64,000 nt of DNA from Pyrocephalus nanus (Eukaryota > Chordata > Aves > Passeriformes > Tyrannidae). Under the pieces are notes generated by a model. The model saw only the letters and a program-made list of their open reading frames with translations, searched no databases and was not told the origin of the DNA. Below are positions 37,615 through 50,836 of the stretch, in pieces. The translations under genes and the position numbers were made by a program. Location of the stretch: assembly GCA_038380795.1 (NCBI GenBank), contig CM076260.1, positions 28,182,634 to 28,246,633 of the forward strand, read 5' to 3'. The number at the start of each line of letters is the position of its first letter. The first letter of the stretch is position 1.

Positions 37615-38480
37615 GTTAATAAATTTAAAACTGTGAGGAGTGGCTGACACACCAGAGGGCTGTGCCACTATCAAGAGGGACTTAACAGGCTGGAGAAATG
37701 GGTTGATAGGAACTTCCAGAAGTTCAACAAGGGGAAATTGCATAGTCTTACAACTGAGGAGGAACAACCCCAGGCAAAAATATATGTTGGGGGCCAACTG
37801 GCTGAAACAGCTTTTCAGAAATGGATCAAGGGATCCACAAGACAGCAATGTGCTTTGATACAAAAAAGGCCAATGGTATCCTGGGGTGCATTAGGAGGAT
37901 TTTTACTGGTGGTTATTAGGAGGTTGAGAGAGGTGATCCTTCTCTTCTACTCAGAACTGGTGAGGCCCACCTGGAGTGCTTTGTCCAGTTCTGGACTCCA
38001 CAGCACAAGACAGATATAATAGACATACTGGACAGAATCCAACAAAGGCCCATTTAGAAGATGAAGAGACTGGAACATCTCTTTATGACAAAAGGCTGAG
38101 AGAGCTGGGAATGTTTAACCTGGAAGAAAGAAGGCTCAGGGGGAATCTTATCAATGGATATAAATACCTGAAGGAAGGATGTAAAGAAGACAGAGCCAGA
38201 TTCTTCATAACAGCACCAAGTGACAGAGGCAATGGACATGAACTGAAACACAGAAGGTCCTGTCTGAACATCAAGCAACACTTTTTTCACTGTGAAGGTG
38301 ACTGAGCACTGAAACAAATCACCGAGGGAGGATGTAGAGTGTCCATCCTTGGAGATATTCAAAATCCCATGATCCTAGGCAACCAGCTTGAGGTGAGCCT
38401 GTTTGAGCAGGAAGGTTGGATCAGATGACTTCCAGCTGTTCCTTCCAGCCTCAACCATTCTGTGGTTTTGTGATTCTATG
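37615..38480 (+). mobile_element. CR1 LINE 3' part: RT C-terminus and 3' end
   Basis: Plus-strand order of CR1 blocks. 'VADTPEGCATIKRDL' lies near 37640, 'LRRNNPRQKYMLGANWL' near 37755 and a 'ILLFYSELVRPTWSA' block near 37938. 'RLRELGMFNLEERRLRGNLI' follows near 38094, then 'KYLKEGCKEDRARFF' and 'SDRGNGHELKHRRSCLN'. The 3' untranslated region ends in 'tgattctatg' at 38480. Motif C of the RT is upstream of the break or degraded just before 37634. Two frames are needed, so the ORF is broken. The sequence is of the subfamily type with 'MLGA'-like signatures, distinct from the 24655 copy. The 5' edge is approximate. Confidence 0.9.
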
Positions 38481-41400
38481 ACTACAAGGCTCTCTGATAA
38501 ATTTACTGGATTCAATATTGCTATAGTAGGGACTCAACTCTTTCCATGCATTTTATATGGAATTTCAAATATATATTTTTACCATGGTGGAAAATATGAA
38601 AGGAAGATCTGGTTTTCCATGAGTTACCGTCTTCTACTTACTTATGACAGTTCTCGAAACTTATGCTTTTTTATCAGATCGACCATCTCAGAGGCAGTGG
38701 ACTGGTTATGTTCTCACAAAATACATATTCAAGAGCAAGAGCTAAACATTTGCATTGATGAGAACCAAATAACAACATGAAAGACTATTTTGGAAGGAGT
38801 GACTAAGAGACTTAAAAATCTCAGCATAAGCTTCTACTTTAATGTTATGAGGATTGATGAGATTCCTGGATATAGAAAAGCAGGAGTAAAATGGAAATAC
38901 TCTTACTCTGGTCATTTTGTAGCCAAGCTATTTTGCCCATTGGAAATACCATGCTGTGTTTAATTTTTATGCCCATTTTTTAAAGGAAATATGGAATATC
39001 AGAATGATTTATAAATAGTATGAAAGAAAAGATTGTTGAACTGAAAAATAAAGTTTATATGTCTTAAAATGTTTGACCTTACCAAAGAAAAGTTCAAGAC
39101 ATGACTGAATCACTAAACAAAGGGACAAATGGCAAAAAAATTTTAGTGAACAGAGGTTTTTCATGGCAGATGGCAAACACATAACAAGATCCAGGGGCTG
39201 AAAACTAAAATTAGACAAATTCAGCCTTGAAATAAGATGTAATTTCCTATCTGTGAGGTAATTAGATACTAAATAGAGTGCTCAGAACTTTCAGTTAAAA
39301 TCTTCCTAGGAGAGATTACATTTATTTATTGAACAGTAAGTTTTATTCAGTTTTGGAAATAAAATGTTTAAATGTTAAAAGGATTTGGGTCCTTGGTTGT
39401 GATCATTCCCTGGTCTTCAGTTGTGTACGTTTGTACTGATGAATCAGATATTCAATGATTTGCATAAATGTAATTCCTGTAAATAAATTTCCTGTTTAAA
39501 GGTTTCCACTGTCTGTAAGTTTGAGAAATAATTTTTCTCTTCATGAAAAGTTGGTCAAATAGGTCTTATTTAATGTTATTTTCTCCATATTCTTTCATAT
39601 CAGAGACTAGACACTATCAGAGAGAAAATATTTACCACAGATAACTAACGTATGATATTATATAGACAGTCCTGTTTCTCAGAAACTTAATCTTGCTTAC
39701 ATACTAAGGCTAACATTAATCAGTTGGTCAATGGATATGAAGGGATTGTTTAGCCATTATTAAGAAGTCATCTGCAACAGAGAATGTGTTCATTTTGACA
39801 TGTCTTGTATAAATAAAACCCTACCACAGAAAGATTCTGGGGGATTGGTGGAACCTTGATCTTTCATTTGGTTGATGCACAGCATACTGCTGATATTTTT
39901 GTTTTGTAAAAGGAATATAAAGTAATGTGGTTGGACAAATGTGAGCACATTAGAGACCTTGGTATATAGGAGGTCACTGGGATTTGGATATATAGAACAT
40001 CAGCTTAGCTGATGCTTTGTAATGAAGTTTTATGAACTATGAACACACAGTTTAAAATTTAGACTCACTTTGATGTACAAATTATACTGCTTGAATGGAT
40101 TAAAGATTCAAAATATAAATTAACTGAAGATTCAACTTTAGGACAATGATTTAGGTTGTGCATTGAAAGAATAAAAATACATATATTTTTGATAGAAAAA
40201 TATGCAGAAGAAACTACCAAAGCAATAATGAAAAAATGTCTAATTACACTGATTAAAATATTATTGTATTTTACTTTGTATAATATTAAAGGACAGAAAC
40301 AATAACTGGGGAAAAAAAGAGACAGAAATTATAAGATAGCTGCTCTACATTTAAGTCAGGATTTTTTGACTTTGCTAAGAATTTCTTTTGAAATTAACTT
40401 TTGACTCTTTAAAAGAATTATGCCAGAAATATTTTACTGGGTTTGATCCAAAATGTAGTGATGCCTTTACAAATGTCTTATGTATTGACATTGACTTTTA
40501 ATGGGTAACTATTTGGTTCACCATAGTTCTAAATGATGGCAAGCATGCACTTCACAGTGTGCTAATTTTAGTTCACAAGCTTGCTGCCACTAGGCCCTCA
40601 GGCTTACTCTTCATCTGGAGTTTGAAGTGTTCTGTTAGCACTGTTACAAACAATCTGAAAAATGTAAAAAAGATCAAAGCAGTCAAGTGGCTGAAAATAG
40701 AGCTGCATAAAATATCTGCTCATCTATATTATCAAGGAGAGCTCTTTTAAAATGAGGGTTTTTTTCATTATATATATATTATTGATTTGGGGCTATTGAG
40801 GCAAACTTGAATACAATAGGAAACAATGCAAAAGAAGAGGAAATGGTGCACATGAATTGGTACAGAAGTGTATCACTTCACAGATTTGTGAGGTAGAAAA
40901 TCTGGAATTATTTATTTATTTATTACAAAAAAGATAGGGATTAGTTCAGATACAGGATTTAAACAAAATTAGTGTTTAAATTAACACCGTAATTTAAATA
41001 CCATTTCTGTATTGCAAAAGTGAAGAGGACAGTGAATTGTTTTATCAAGAGCTGTAAACTCCTTCTGTTCAGATCTTCTAAAGTGAGAGCAGAAGGAAAT
41101 AAAAGAGTTGAAACTGAGAACTATCTAACAAATAGATTAAAAATTACGTTGAATTTAAAAGCACGGAGAAGTAGAAAAAATGTTAATTTTAACCTGGAAG
41201 CATTCAACAATATTACAATATCCTCAAGTGATGAAGATAGTGTATCTCAAATGAGATATTTTCATTTTTGAGAAATAAAGAAGGAAGGAAAGTGGCTATC
41301 AAAGAATTTGTTGAGGTCCTAGATTCTCACTGACAGGTAAGTATACTGTAGACAGCAGAAGGAGAATTGGCCTTGTCTTCAATTCCGCAAAAGCATTAGA

Positions 41401-43234
41401 AGATCAGAAATATTCTGAATCCTAAACACAAATTTTATAGCACACCTCCCAGGGTTTAAGAGTTTAGGAATTCCCTCTCTTTCCTTCTCTGCCCCCGTCA
41501 GAATGAGATCTTCAGTTTAGTGCATTGGCAGTAATAGTTACGGAAGAGTAAAAGTTACCTCATCAAAAGCAACAAGGGAGAAATGTATGACCTGTGTGAT
41601 ATACAGCCAAGAGAATGTATAAATTCTAGATCTAAAAAAAAAAGACAACAACCACCTGTGAATGCAGGTGATAAAACCCACATCCACGGAAAGGAATGAT
41701 GAAAGGAGTGGCAAACATATCCCACCTCTGATGGCAGACAGCCAGGGAGGGGGAACATAAAGGGGTGTCACTCAGAGATGCTCAGCCTTATAGATACTTA
41801 AATCTTCCTTTCGCTTTGGAAGTCTCTGGTCCTGTCCTATTGAAACAAATTGCCCCTTATCTGCAGGTAAGTGTGTGAAGAAGTTTACAAGCTTCCCCAC
41901 ATTTATGGGATGTATCCAGAACTGACCACTAAGGGAAGCCCTTTAAAACAAGCCAATCGCTGAGGATGAGGTTATTTCATAGTCAAGGTATAGGCTCAGC
42001 TCAAAGAGATACCATGTAACACCTTAGTACTCAGCTGAGCTGTGTGACTTTAGGGTTATGAGGAAAGGTTGTGCTTCTCCAAAGAGAAATGGTAATAGAG
42101 TTGCTCCCAGGAGAGAGCTGATAAAAGTGTGTCAGAGAACTAATAAAGCAGTGCTATGCAGAGACTTTCTGTGGTAGAAATCATCCTTTAAAAACCCTTT
42201 TTTTGGAAGCCTGAAGTGAATCCAGCAGTGTATTCTCATTGCAATAATTTCATGAAAGCAAAATGTAGGGTGGGTCTCAAGGGCTATTCAATCATGACTT
42301 TTTTTTATGTGCACTGAAATTGTCACACTTGGTGTAAGCTCATAAAATAATGTATGCATTTGGGAATGATGGTGTATTGTATTTGGGATATAGGTTATTT
42401 GCCTGAATCTCAGAGGGATCAGGTGGTGATTAAGGAATCCCTTGAGCACCAAAACATCTCTGACAGCTTGGAGCTTTCTCTTAAATTTTCTTTATATGCA
42501 GTGAGCAGTTTGAGCATGAATTATTCACACTGGATAAGGGAAACAACAGGAAGGATATACAAGAAAGGAGTCTTTGTATACACATGGGTTCTTGAACTGC
42601 AGAGGGAGGCCTTAACCTGGAATATTATAGTCATCCAGAGACATCGTGAAGATGACAGATGATGGACCAAACAGGTGTGCATCCTCTTACAAAAGCAAGG
42701 TGGTAACTGAGGTCAAATAGCTGCTGATCCTAAGCTCTACACAAAGCTCTGAGAAATTAAATTGGGCAGTGACTATACACTGCTGCAATGAGGCCTCATT
42801 TTAGCTGACTGTTTAAATTGTCTTCAAAAATGAGTCTTCCCAAGACAAATGCCTACTCACCCTAAGGAGTCAGTCTTATCAATGGTAGGACATATACACT
42901 TTGTCTTTCCCAATAACTGATGTCTACATTGATGTCCCTAAGGAAAACTTAACTGCTAAATACCTTTATGGACTGGAGCCCTGGAGAGTTAGCATTGTGC
43001 TTTAAATCTAAAACCCTTCTTCCTGTTTGTATGTGCATTTTGGCCAGCCATAAATTTCTTCGAGGTCTCTGAAGTAATTATTTACAAAAGAGGTTTTCTG
43101 GTTAAGCAAAGATTTTTCAGCATCCATGTAAAACCAATTTGCAAGAAATTCTTGGGTTTTTTTCTTGGAAGGAAGGTAATAACATTTAAATTGTGTGTTT
43201 GTCCCAGGGGTCTTAACTGTCAGAGGTGGCTGAA
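38481..43234. other. Unique A+T-rich DNA, no gene seen
   Basis: About 4.75 kb with no element or exon that I recognise. The 102-codon plus frame at 42354-42662 and the 83-codon frame at 41020-41271 are not similar to any family I know and have no start-site or splice evidence. Confidence 0.5.
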
Positions 43235-44420
43235 TCTGGAACTCAAAGAGAGGCAAGGTTTCCACCCCCACTGTGTCTAGTTAGGAGTAAAGCTGTGTGT
43301 GTGTTCCCAGCAGGCACATGTACACATACACACAGTACATATACACCTGTTTGGCTGCACAGATCAACACAAAAAACACAGCACTTGCTCAAATGCAGAC
43401 ACCACCAACAGCCTCATGCTGTTCCCTTCTCTCAGCATAAAATCACATTACAGGATATGTATACATATATATAAATACATAGAACGTGGATGCCTTCAGT
43501 AACTGGCCTTAAGTCTCAGCAACTGACTTCTGGGTCCACTAGTCTCCTAGCTGCACATGCAAACAGGTGCAAACAGTTTCCAGTACCTGGCTCAGACCTA
43601 TGGCCACACCAGGAGCTGAACCCCAGACCCCATGGACTCCACAGACACTGGATTGAATCTCCTGGTCCCTCCATCAGCCATTAAGCATACCTTCTGGTCT
43701 CTCCAGCACCCTCAACAGATTTAGGGCACTGCCAATACCTATCAAGTCTCTTTTCCTGCTTGATGGGTACTCTAGTCTTCCACTTTCTCTATTATTGGTA
43801 CTCCAGTTTCCCAGTGCTGACATATGGAAAAAAGCACCCACATCATGCACATGTCCCATGCTCTCTCCATTTGCTGGCCCCCGGACACATAACCCTTCTG
43901 ACCCACAGTCCTTAGATGGCCTTGAGGCCCACCCACTCACACAGTGACACAGAAGATAAATTCCCTCATCAAGGAAATTACTTCTTAATTGAGTTTAATT
44001 AGAAGAGAGGATAGAATATGTTGCTCAGGTTCAGGGTACAGCCAGACACATGTACTGACCAGAAACTGTTAACAAATGTCCAGCCCCTTTTATTCCTTTA
44101 CTTTACTGTGCCTGTTCCTTCTCAAATGACCTTGATCCCTCCCTCTCTCCACCTACATTTTCTCTCCTAAAGATCCCATGACTAGTCTTGTTCAATCCCT
44201 CAGTCCTTTTCTCTGAACCCCTAGGCAGTGAACCACACCACCATCCCTCTCCCTGGCCCCACTGCCTGTGAGGTCCCTTTGAAATCTATCTCTGCTGACT
44301 TGGGATGTGGGGTGTCCCCAAGACCCCAGGGCTGAGGTTCCCCTAGGAAAGCCCTGCAGGTCCAGGGCAGGTATCCATATCTCTGACTATGACACTGGGA
44401 TGCCCCTGCCCACCACTGGG
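43235..44420 (-). mobile_element. Unclassified C-rich dispersed element, probably LTR-derived
   Basis: Base composition changes sharply here: the plus strand is C-rich and the minus strand G-rich, unlike both flanks. On the minus strand an AATAAA signal occurs near 44092 (plus-strand tttatt) followed by several hundred bases of G-rich sequence, as in a retroviral U5 or leader. The segment also resembles avian retrovirus-like repeats I have seen, but I cannot name the family and found no convincing termini or target duplication. Open frames on either strand (for example 43674-43940 minus) look incidental. Alternative explanations are a single-copy GC island or a non-LTR repeat. Confidence 0.4.
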
Positions 44421-45539
44421 ATCATGTTCTCCTTCATGAGTGTAAAGACAAGCCTTTTCTCAAATAACCTAACATTAACCATGATGATGGGAGCAGTGAC
44501 TCATTTTTTAAGGTCTGTAAATATAATGGTTCAGGAAAAAAAACCCACTTTTTACTCTTATGGTATCTGACTTGCTCTGGATTCAGGATAGATTATTAAC
44601 CGGCATGTTATAATCACCATTCCTTTGCCTGCTACATATATTTTTTCCCTAATAAGTATAATTAAATAATTTATTACCATTCTATCTTTGGGTAGTTTTT
44701 TGAATTCCATACAGGATTCCAGGGTTCTGGAATAGAGATTTTATTCCTTTGTAACGTTGAAGTCCTTGAGAAACTTACTTCTGAAATTTTTCAGACCAAA
44801 ATCTTCTTTTTTTCCTTCTATTATAAAGCTAAAATGGTATTTCTAGTATGGGTTTTTATTACATTATTTCTTACATTTGTTTTTCAACATTATAGAGACT
44901 AAAGCACAGACCAGAATCCAGCAAGAATTGAGATCACAAAACCGAGACTAAAAAAGGATCTCCTTAAAGCTTTTGGGAGGGTGAAATCAAATCTGAATAC
45001 TCTTATTAACTGCAGAAATATATTTTTGTACAAGATGATATTTTTACACAGTCTATTCCTTCTCAATGAGGCGGATATACTTCAGCTTCAGAAATGCCTA
45101 TACATATGAAAGACTGGGAATGGCACCAACTATGTCTCTGCAAAGACTATAATGTTCCCAGAATAGAGGCTTCACTTCTGTCTGAAAGATAATTATTGAT
45201 TTATAATTTCCGAACATGGTACATATGAAGAAAAAAGTTGTATATCTCTTAGAGATTATTTAGCATTTCCATAAATTGATCTATAATATGCCCACTGGAA
45301 GACAACACTGCCATTAACTGTCTCAGGAGAGCCCAATCCACTGACAAAGATCACTTGAAAGTTGTGTATCAGATATAGAAAGGTCTTTCTTCCCATATGT
45401 AGGGTATGGAAAAAGTTGTGCAACATTCCCAGTACAACAATTAATTAACATTCACCTGAAAAATATGTAACTCTATCAATACAGGAACTGAGAGAATAGA
45501 TCAGATCAAAGGTTCATAAACAAACATTCTGTTGAACAA
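44421..45539. other. Unique A+T-rich DNA, no gene seen
   Basis: No gene or element is recognised in this 1.1 kb. Confidence 0.55.
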
Positions 45540-47213
45540 TAGAATAGAATCATAGTATCACTAAGGTTGAAAAAAACCTTCCAAGATCATGTAGTATAAC
45601 TTTGACCAAAAGCCACCACAGCAACCGGACCATAGCACTACGTGCCATGTTCAGTCATATCTTGAACACTTCCAGGGATTATGACTTCACCACTCCCTGG
45701 GCAGCCTATTCCTATGCTTAACCAGCCTTTCAGTTTCCTCCTGATGTCCAACCTGAACTTCCTGTGGCAAAGCTTGAGGCCATTTCCTCTTGTCTTTTCA
45801 CTATTTGCCTGGGAGAAGGGGCTGACCCTCCTTTTGCTACAACCTCCTTTCAGGTAGTTGTAGAGAGCAATAAGGTCTCCCCTGATTGTCCTTTTCTCCG
45901 TGCTAAACAACTCCAACTCCCTCAGCAGTTCCTAATAGGACTTACTCCTTAAACCCTTCAACAGGTTTATTGCCCTTCTCTGGACACGCTCTAGCACCTC
46001 AATGTCTTTCTTGCAGTGAGGGACACAGAACTGGACACAGGACTCGAGGTGTGGCCTCACCAGTGCAGAGTACAGAGGGACAATCACTTCCCAAGTTCTG
46101 CTGGCCACACTATTGTTGATACAGGCCAGGATGCCATTGGCCTGCTTGGCCAACTGCCCATACTGCTGGCTGAAGTTCAGCGGCTGTTGATCAGCACCCC
46201 CAGGTCCTTTTCCACTGGATCACTTTCCACTTCCCCTGCTTCTAGCATTGCCTGAGGTAATTGTGGCTGAAGTGTAGGATGCAGCACTTGGTCTTGCTGA
46301 ACCTCACACCCTTGGTCTCAGCTCATCGATCTTGTCCTGTCCAGATCCCTCTGCAGAGCCTTCCTACCCTCCAGCAGGTCAGTGTTCCCACCCAATTTGG
46401 TGTCATTTAAGAAGTTACTGATGGTGCACTTGGTCCTTGTCCATAAAGACATTAAACAGGACTAGCCTCAATATTAAGCGTTGGGGAACTCCAGTAGTGA
46501 CTGTCTGCCAGCTGGATGCAGCAAATAATGAGCTGGCAGCTTCTCCAGGGGAATGCTGCAGGAGACACTATCAAAAGCTTTACTAAAGGCCAGGTAGACT
46601 ACATCCCCAGTTTTTCCCTCATCCACTAGAGGCAGTATGTGTGAGTTTCCCACAGCTATCTGGCAAGTTAAAGTCTCCCACAAGAACAGTGACTTGCAAT
46701 CATGACAGCGACTTACAGAATACTTTACCTGCCTCTTCATCGCTATCCTGATTGGGTGGTCTATAGCAGACTTCCATATGTACGTTGGCCTTGTAAGCCT
46801 CCAACCTGATTTTTACCTATAGGCACTGAACCTTATCATCACCATTGTCCTTGAGCTCTGAACAATCAAAAAACTCCTTGATGAACAGAGCCAGCCCGCC
46901 ACCTCTCCTTCCCCACCTGTCCCCTCTGAAGAGATTAGAGCCATTCATTGCAGCACTCCACTTTCGGTGATGGTAACTTCTGTCACAACTTTCATGCTAA
47001 ACAGCAGCTACGAGCTCCGCCTGTTTGTTACCCATAGTGCATGCACTGGTTGCAGATGCACTTCAGCTGGGCTATGGCTTTCATCCCCAACACTAGCATG
47101 CCATCCTCAGGCTCATCTCTAAAGAGACTTGACTTATACCCTACCCACTCCAAACCTAGTTCAAAGTCCTCTCAATCATCCCTGCCAATTCATGGGCAGT
47201 AGTCCTTTTCCCC
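45540..47213 (-). mobile_element. CR1 LINE with RT and endonuclease remnants (3' part)
   Basis: Minus-strand CR1. Its 3' terminus is at about 45540 (gaatcatagtatcac on plus). Going upstream on the minus strand come the C-terminal blocks '[16 protein letters not shown]' and '[15 protein letters not shown]'. '[16 protein letters not shown]' and '[20 protein letters not shown]' follow. RT motif C has become F-L-N-D-T-K-L-G (plus 46391-46414) instead of F-A-D-D, and motif A reads Y-L-A-F-S-K-A-F-D (near 46567-46602) with the catalytic aspartate replaced. Between motif A and motif C a segment is missing. Upstream of motif A the sequence jumps directly to the endonuclease motif G-D-F-N-L-P-D (46658-46678) and C-Y-R-P-P-N-Q-D near 46750, so several hundred bp between the two domains are deleted. 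It is a dead element, interrupted at 47213 by an LTR. Confidence 0.92.
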
Positions 47214-47686
47214 TGTCCTAATTTCAGCCAGGACACAGTTTTAGTTTGTTTGGGTTTTTTTGCAGTAATTTAAGGGACGTGGCTGTGGATGTGTCTAGGA
47301 GGTTATTTGATACAATTTCACATCATTGCTGGGGGCAGGGGAATGTGACTCACTCTGGTTTCTGAGAAGGGTGTTCCTTCTAGGGAGAAAGCTTTGAGAG
47401 CAAAAGTCAAGTATTATTTTATTTCATGTGTAAATGGTTTCTTTGTCTTATACTTTTTCTTATTAATATTTTTGCTGGTACTGCTTGTTTTCCTATCTAA
47501 TTGCTATTTCCAGTAAATTGTTCTTATCCCAGCCTGTGATCCTTGCCTTTTATGCCTGCAATTCTCCTCTCTGGCCACCCAAAGGCAGAAGAGGAGATGA
47601 GGGGCTGCAACTGAGTGAGATGTGGTTTTAGAGTGTGGGGGTGCAGGGGGCACTAAATTATGGAATACTTTTCCTAAAAGAGGCTA
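47214..47686 (+). mobile_element. Solo LTR, ERVL-like (copy 3 of 3), nested in CR1
   Basis: It starts TGTCCTAATTTCAGC and shares 'tttccagtaaattgttctta' near 47507 with the LTRs at 11129 and 28477. Its last 20 bases are a degraded version of their common end. CR1 endonuclease-region sequence ends just before it and resumes just after it. The 5-bp target duplication is not clear, because the right terminus is mutated. With no internal retroviral sequence it is a solo LTR that inserted into the CR1. Confidence 0.8.
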
Positions 47687-47905
47687 TTTTAGACAGATAA
47701 ACCCCATCTCTCTCTGGAAGGACTGCTGCCATATAAACCGCCCCATACTTGAAAAAAACCCCACAAAATACCACTGGTAACACTAGTCTTTAAGATACAT
47801 GTTGATCAGGTGGGTTCTCCTGTGCCTTTAAGCATTGTTCTGTGCTACCTAAGGCATTAAGGAAAACAGGTATGGTCACCAGCAAAAACTACTTCATAGG
47901 AAGAT
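47687..47905 (-). mobile_element. CR1 LINE 5' endonuclease-region fragment, continued
   Basis: The sequence after the LTR ('gacagataaaccccatctct', later 'gttgatcaggtgggttctcc' near 47801) is the CR1 sequence expected 5' of the block ending at 47213, in the same minus orientation. It fades at about 47905. It completes the interrupted copy of 45540-47213. Confidence 0.75.
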
Positions 47906-48242
47906 GCAAGAAACTAAATATTAGTTATGGAATAACCTTTTACCAGGAAAGTTTAATGTAGTCACCTATGAACCTGAGGTCTAAAATATGAGCAAAACAT
48001 TCAACATTACTCAATTTTTTTTGAAAAACAAAATAAATACTCCAATTAAAAATAAATTATAATCATATTTATTAATTTATTTAATTGACAAGTTTAAATG
48101 GTACCTTTGTTTGTCTATCCTTGGGAGAGGGTAGAGCGGAAGACCGAGTTCAGTGCAGGAATATTAATATAGATGCCTATTTTTGAGAATCCAGCAAGGG
48201 CAAGTTGTACTTACTCATCTATTAAGATCAGCAAAATCTTTG

Positions 48243-48299
48243 CATACAATACACTGAAATGCATTTTTTTCATACATTACACTGAAATGCATTTTTTTT
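48243..48299. repeat. 28-bp tandem duplication
   Basis: 'cactgaaatgcattttttt' follows catacaata at 48243 and catacatta at 48271. The two units differ at one substitution, apart from one extra T in the second. Confidence 0.9.
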
Positions 48300-50817
48300 C
48301 AGATCTTAGCTGCATAAAATAATGATCTGTGCAGTTCTTATTAAAGATGCATCATTTCCACCAGCTGAGAGGATAAAAAAGGGAGAATCATAAAAAATGC
48401 TTCAGGATAAGACTTTACTCTTTTTGTAGGACCACAGAGAATCTGAACAACGCCATTACCATTTACCATTTAAGCTTTCCCTTAAATCACTACTACTTTT
48501 CTCTCCAACATTAAAAGTGCAGTATCAATTAACAATAGATTGAATTAGAAATTGTTCTTTGTCTTCATTATCAAGCTGTGGCAATTGTTAATTTAGTTTC
48601 TATTTCTCTGTTGCCAGGCAAAGACTTTTAAAAGGCTCACAGTACACTCTAAGATAATGAACCTGCAGTAGGGAAGGACCTCATGCCTGCAATCATGTTC
48701 ATGATATGTGGAGGTATAAATTCCTAAAAACTGCTTGGATTTTTTATTTTGATTGTTTCTTAGTATAACACATTCAGGATTCACCAATAAGACATTATTA
48801 TTATTTAGTAGTTGTTACTATGGAATTACTATAGCTACTTTTTGTTCATGAACTACTACAGGAATAGTAAAAAAAGTCCCTCGGAAAAACTCCCCCAAAT
48901 AACCCATCCACAGAGACAACTTCCATGTTGCAGGAACTAATGTGGGGAAATGTTGACTTTGTAACTGTGCTGGTAAAGATTGTCTTTTTGAATAGTATTT
49001 AATAGCTATGTTGTATTGGACTCCATGGGTTGTGCTGTGTGGGGGCACTCTGAGGAGTGCCTGTGAGTCACCTTCCTCCTGACACTTCCCAAAGAAGCAG
49101 TAAGAACTAAAAAAACCGGTGTTTTCTGTTCACTACCACTTACCAATATTTGTCTAATAAGCACAGACAATTGATATCCTCTTTTTTGTTAGATGTAACT
49201 CACTTGTCTTAAACATCAACAGCACAAAGTCATCAACCAAAATAATTTTCTTGCTGTATAATGATTAAGTAATAATTGCTACTTTGTGGGTTTTAAACCA
49301 CTTTTTTACCCATTACCTTTTTTTTTCTTTCATTGTCAATTTGGTTCTGCTTTACAACACACACAAAAAATTATTCTTCTTCCAGACTCCATCCTGTTTG
49401 TGGACAACTAGCTACTCCTGGTGAGGATTCTGGCTGGGCGTGGGACTCTCAACTAGAAGAGGAAGTGATGCATCAGCCATTTTCCTTATCACTGACAATG
49501 CAGTCAGTGGACTGTGCCGTTGAATTAATCAATACATATTTAATGTTGTGTACACTTCACAGAGGGCTATTGGCAGTCTGAGCCTGAGGTGCAAGATGAT
49601 GACTTGGCAGATTTCTCCTTTGCTCCCATGTTAGTCTGTCAGTACTCTTATTCAAGAAGAGATACTAATAAATTATACTACTACTGACAGCTGCTTCTGC
49701 CTACTGCTAGGCATGTCAGACTCTGTTATATCACTGACAAATAAAAGAACTCTACAGTTTTCCAAATAGTTTCCTCCAAATAGAAACCAACCACCACCAC
49801 CCACTCATCCTTCCTGAGTTCTCATCACCCTCCCCTTTGCAAACGAGGCAAGTGGGCAGAAATGCAAGGCAGTGCAATGACAGCTATGTTGAAGCAAGCC
49901 TTTTCTGAGCAATTTAGTGCTGTGAGGAAAAAGAAAATATATCATTCCTATAAAATGGTGGATTTTGGAGCATGACTGGCTGTCACTTAAGCCTCTGGAA
50001 GAGCATGCAGAAGCGTACATGTGCATATATGGGCATATGGCTTTGTGTATGTATGAGTCAGAGAAGAAAAGAGGGCACAACACAAACACAAGAGGACCAC
50101 CACCACATTTTACAAAATATCATTCCTGAGGAGGAAAAATACATTTACCAAATGAGTACCTCAATGCAAAAAGAAGAAAAATCATATTTCTCTGTATGAA
50201 CCTTCTCAAAGACATAATAATACATCACAAAACTGACAACTTATTCTTTGAGCACTTCAAACATTTTTTTCTATCAAAAAGTGAGTGGAGCAGCTAATAT
50301 TTAAGTGTCTGTTTTTTCTTGAAAACCAGCCCATATAATCCTAGCCAGGAATTCCTCAGATTCAGACAATTGTCACTGGAAAATATAGATTTGCAAACAA
50401 AAATGTGTTGTGAGAATGCTTTGGAGTCCATTAACTTCTGCAGTGTTTTACTTTAATGCAACTTTTACTTTAATGTTTCCCAAGAAGCTTTCTTGGGATG
50501 TTAGGCCTTGAGAATCAGTTTCTTCATCTCCTCTCTACAAATGCCTTCCAGGTCCACTGTGTTTTCACAAGTCATCCTGAGAATTTTCTAGCCCAATGGA
50601 GATGTGGGTGGACAGGAGGGCTGCAATTGCAGGAGATACAAGTGCAGCTGTCTGATGCTGAGGAACAGACCTACAGCAACTGAACTGTTCAGAGGTTTTA
50701 AGATTCCTGCTGCTTCAGTGGTACTACCACATGGTGCTACTTAACTCATAGTGCTAATTATGGTTTGATAAATACTGTCTTTAATTATTAATTCCTTTTG
50801 TTTTATGAAGAAGTCTT

Positions 50818-50836
50818 CCCACCCCCCCACCCCCCC
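50818..50836 (-). repeat. C-rich tract, G-quadruplex-prone on minus strand
   Basis: Runs of 3, 7 and 7 cytosines separated by single A bases. The minus strand therefore has enough G triplets for a four-tract quadruplex. Confidence 0.7.

Noticed and set aside
38403..38780. 125-codon plus-strand open frame
   Set aside because: It begins inside the 3' untranslated end of a CR1 and runs into unique A+T-rich DNA. The translation has no recognisable family motif, so it is treated as chance.
42354..42662. 102-codon plus-strand frame that looks fairly protein-like
   Set aside because: No motif, no neighbouring exon-like sequence and no recognisable homologue. Frames of this length occur by chance in 64 kb.
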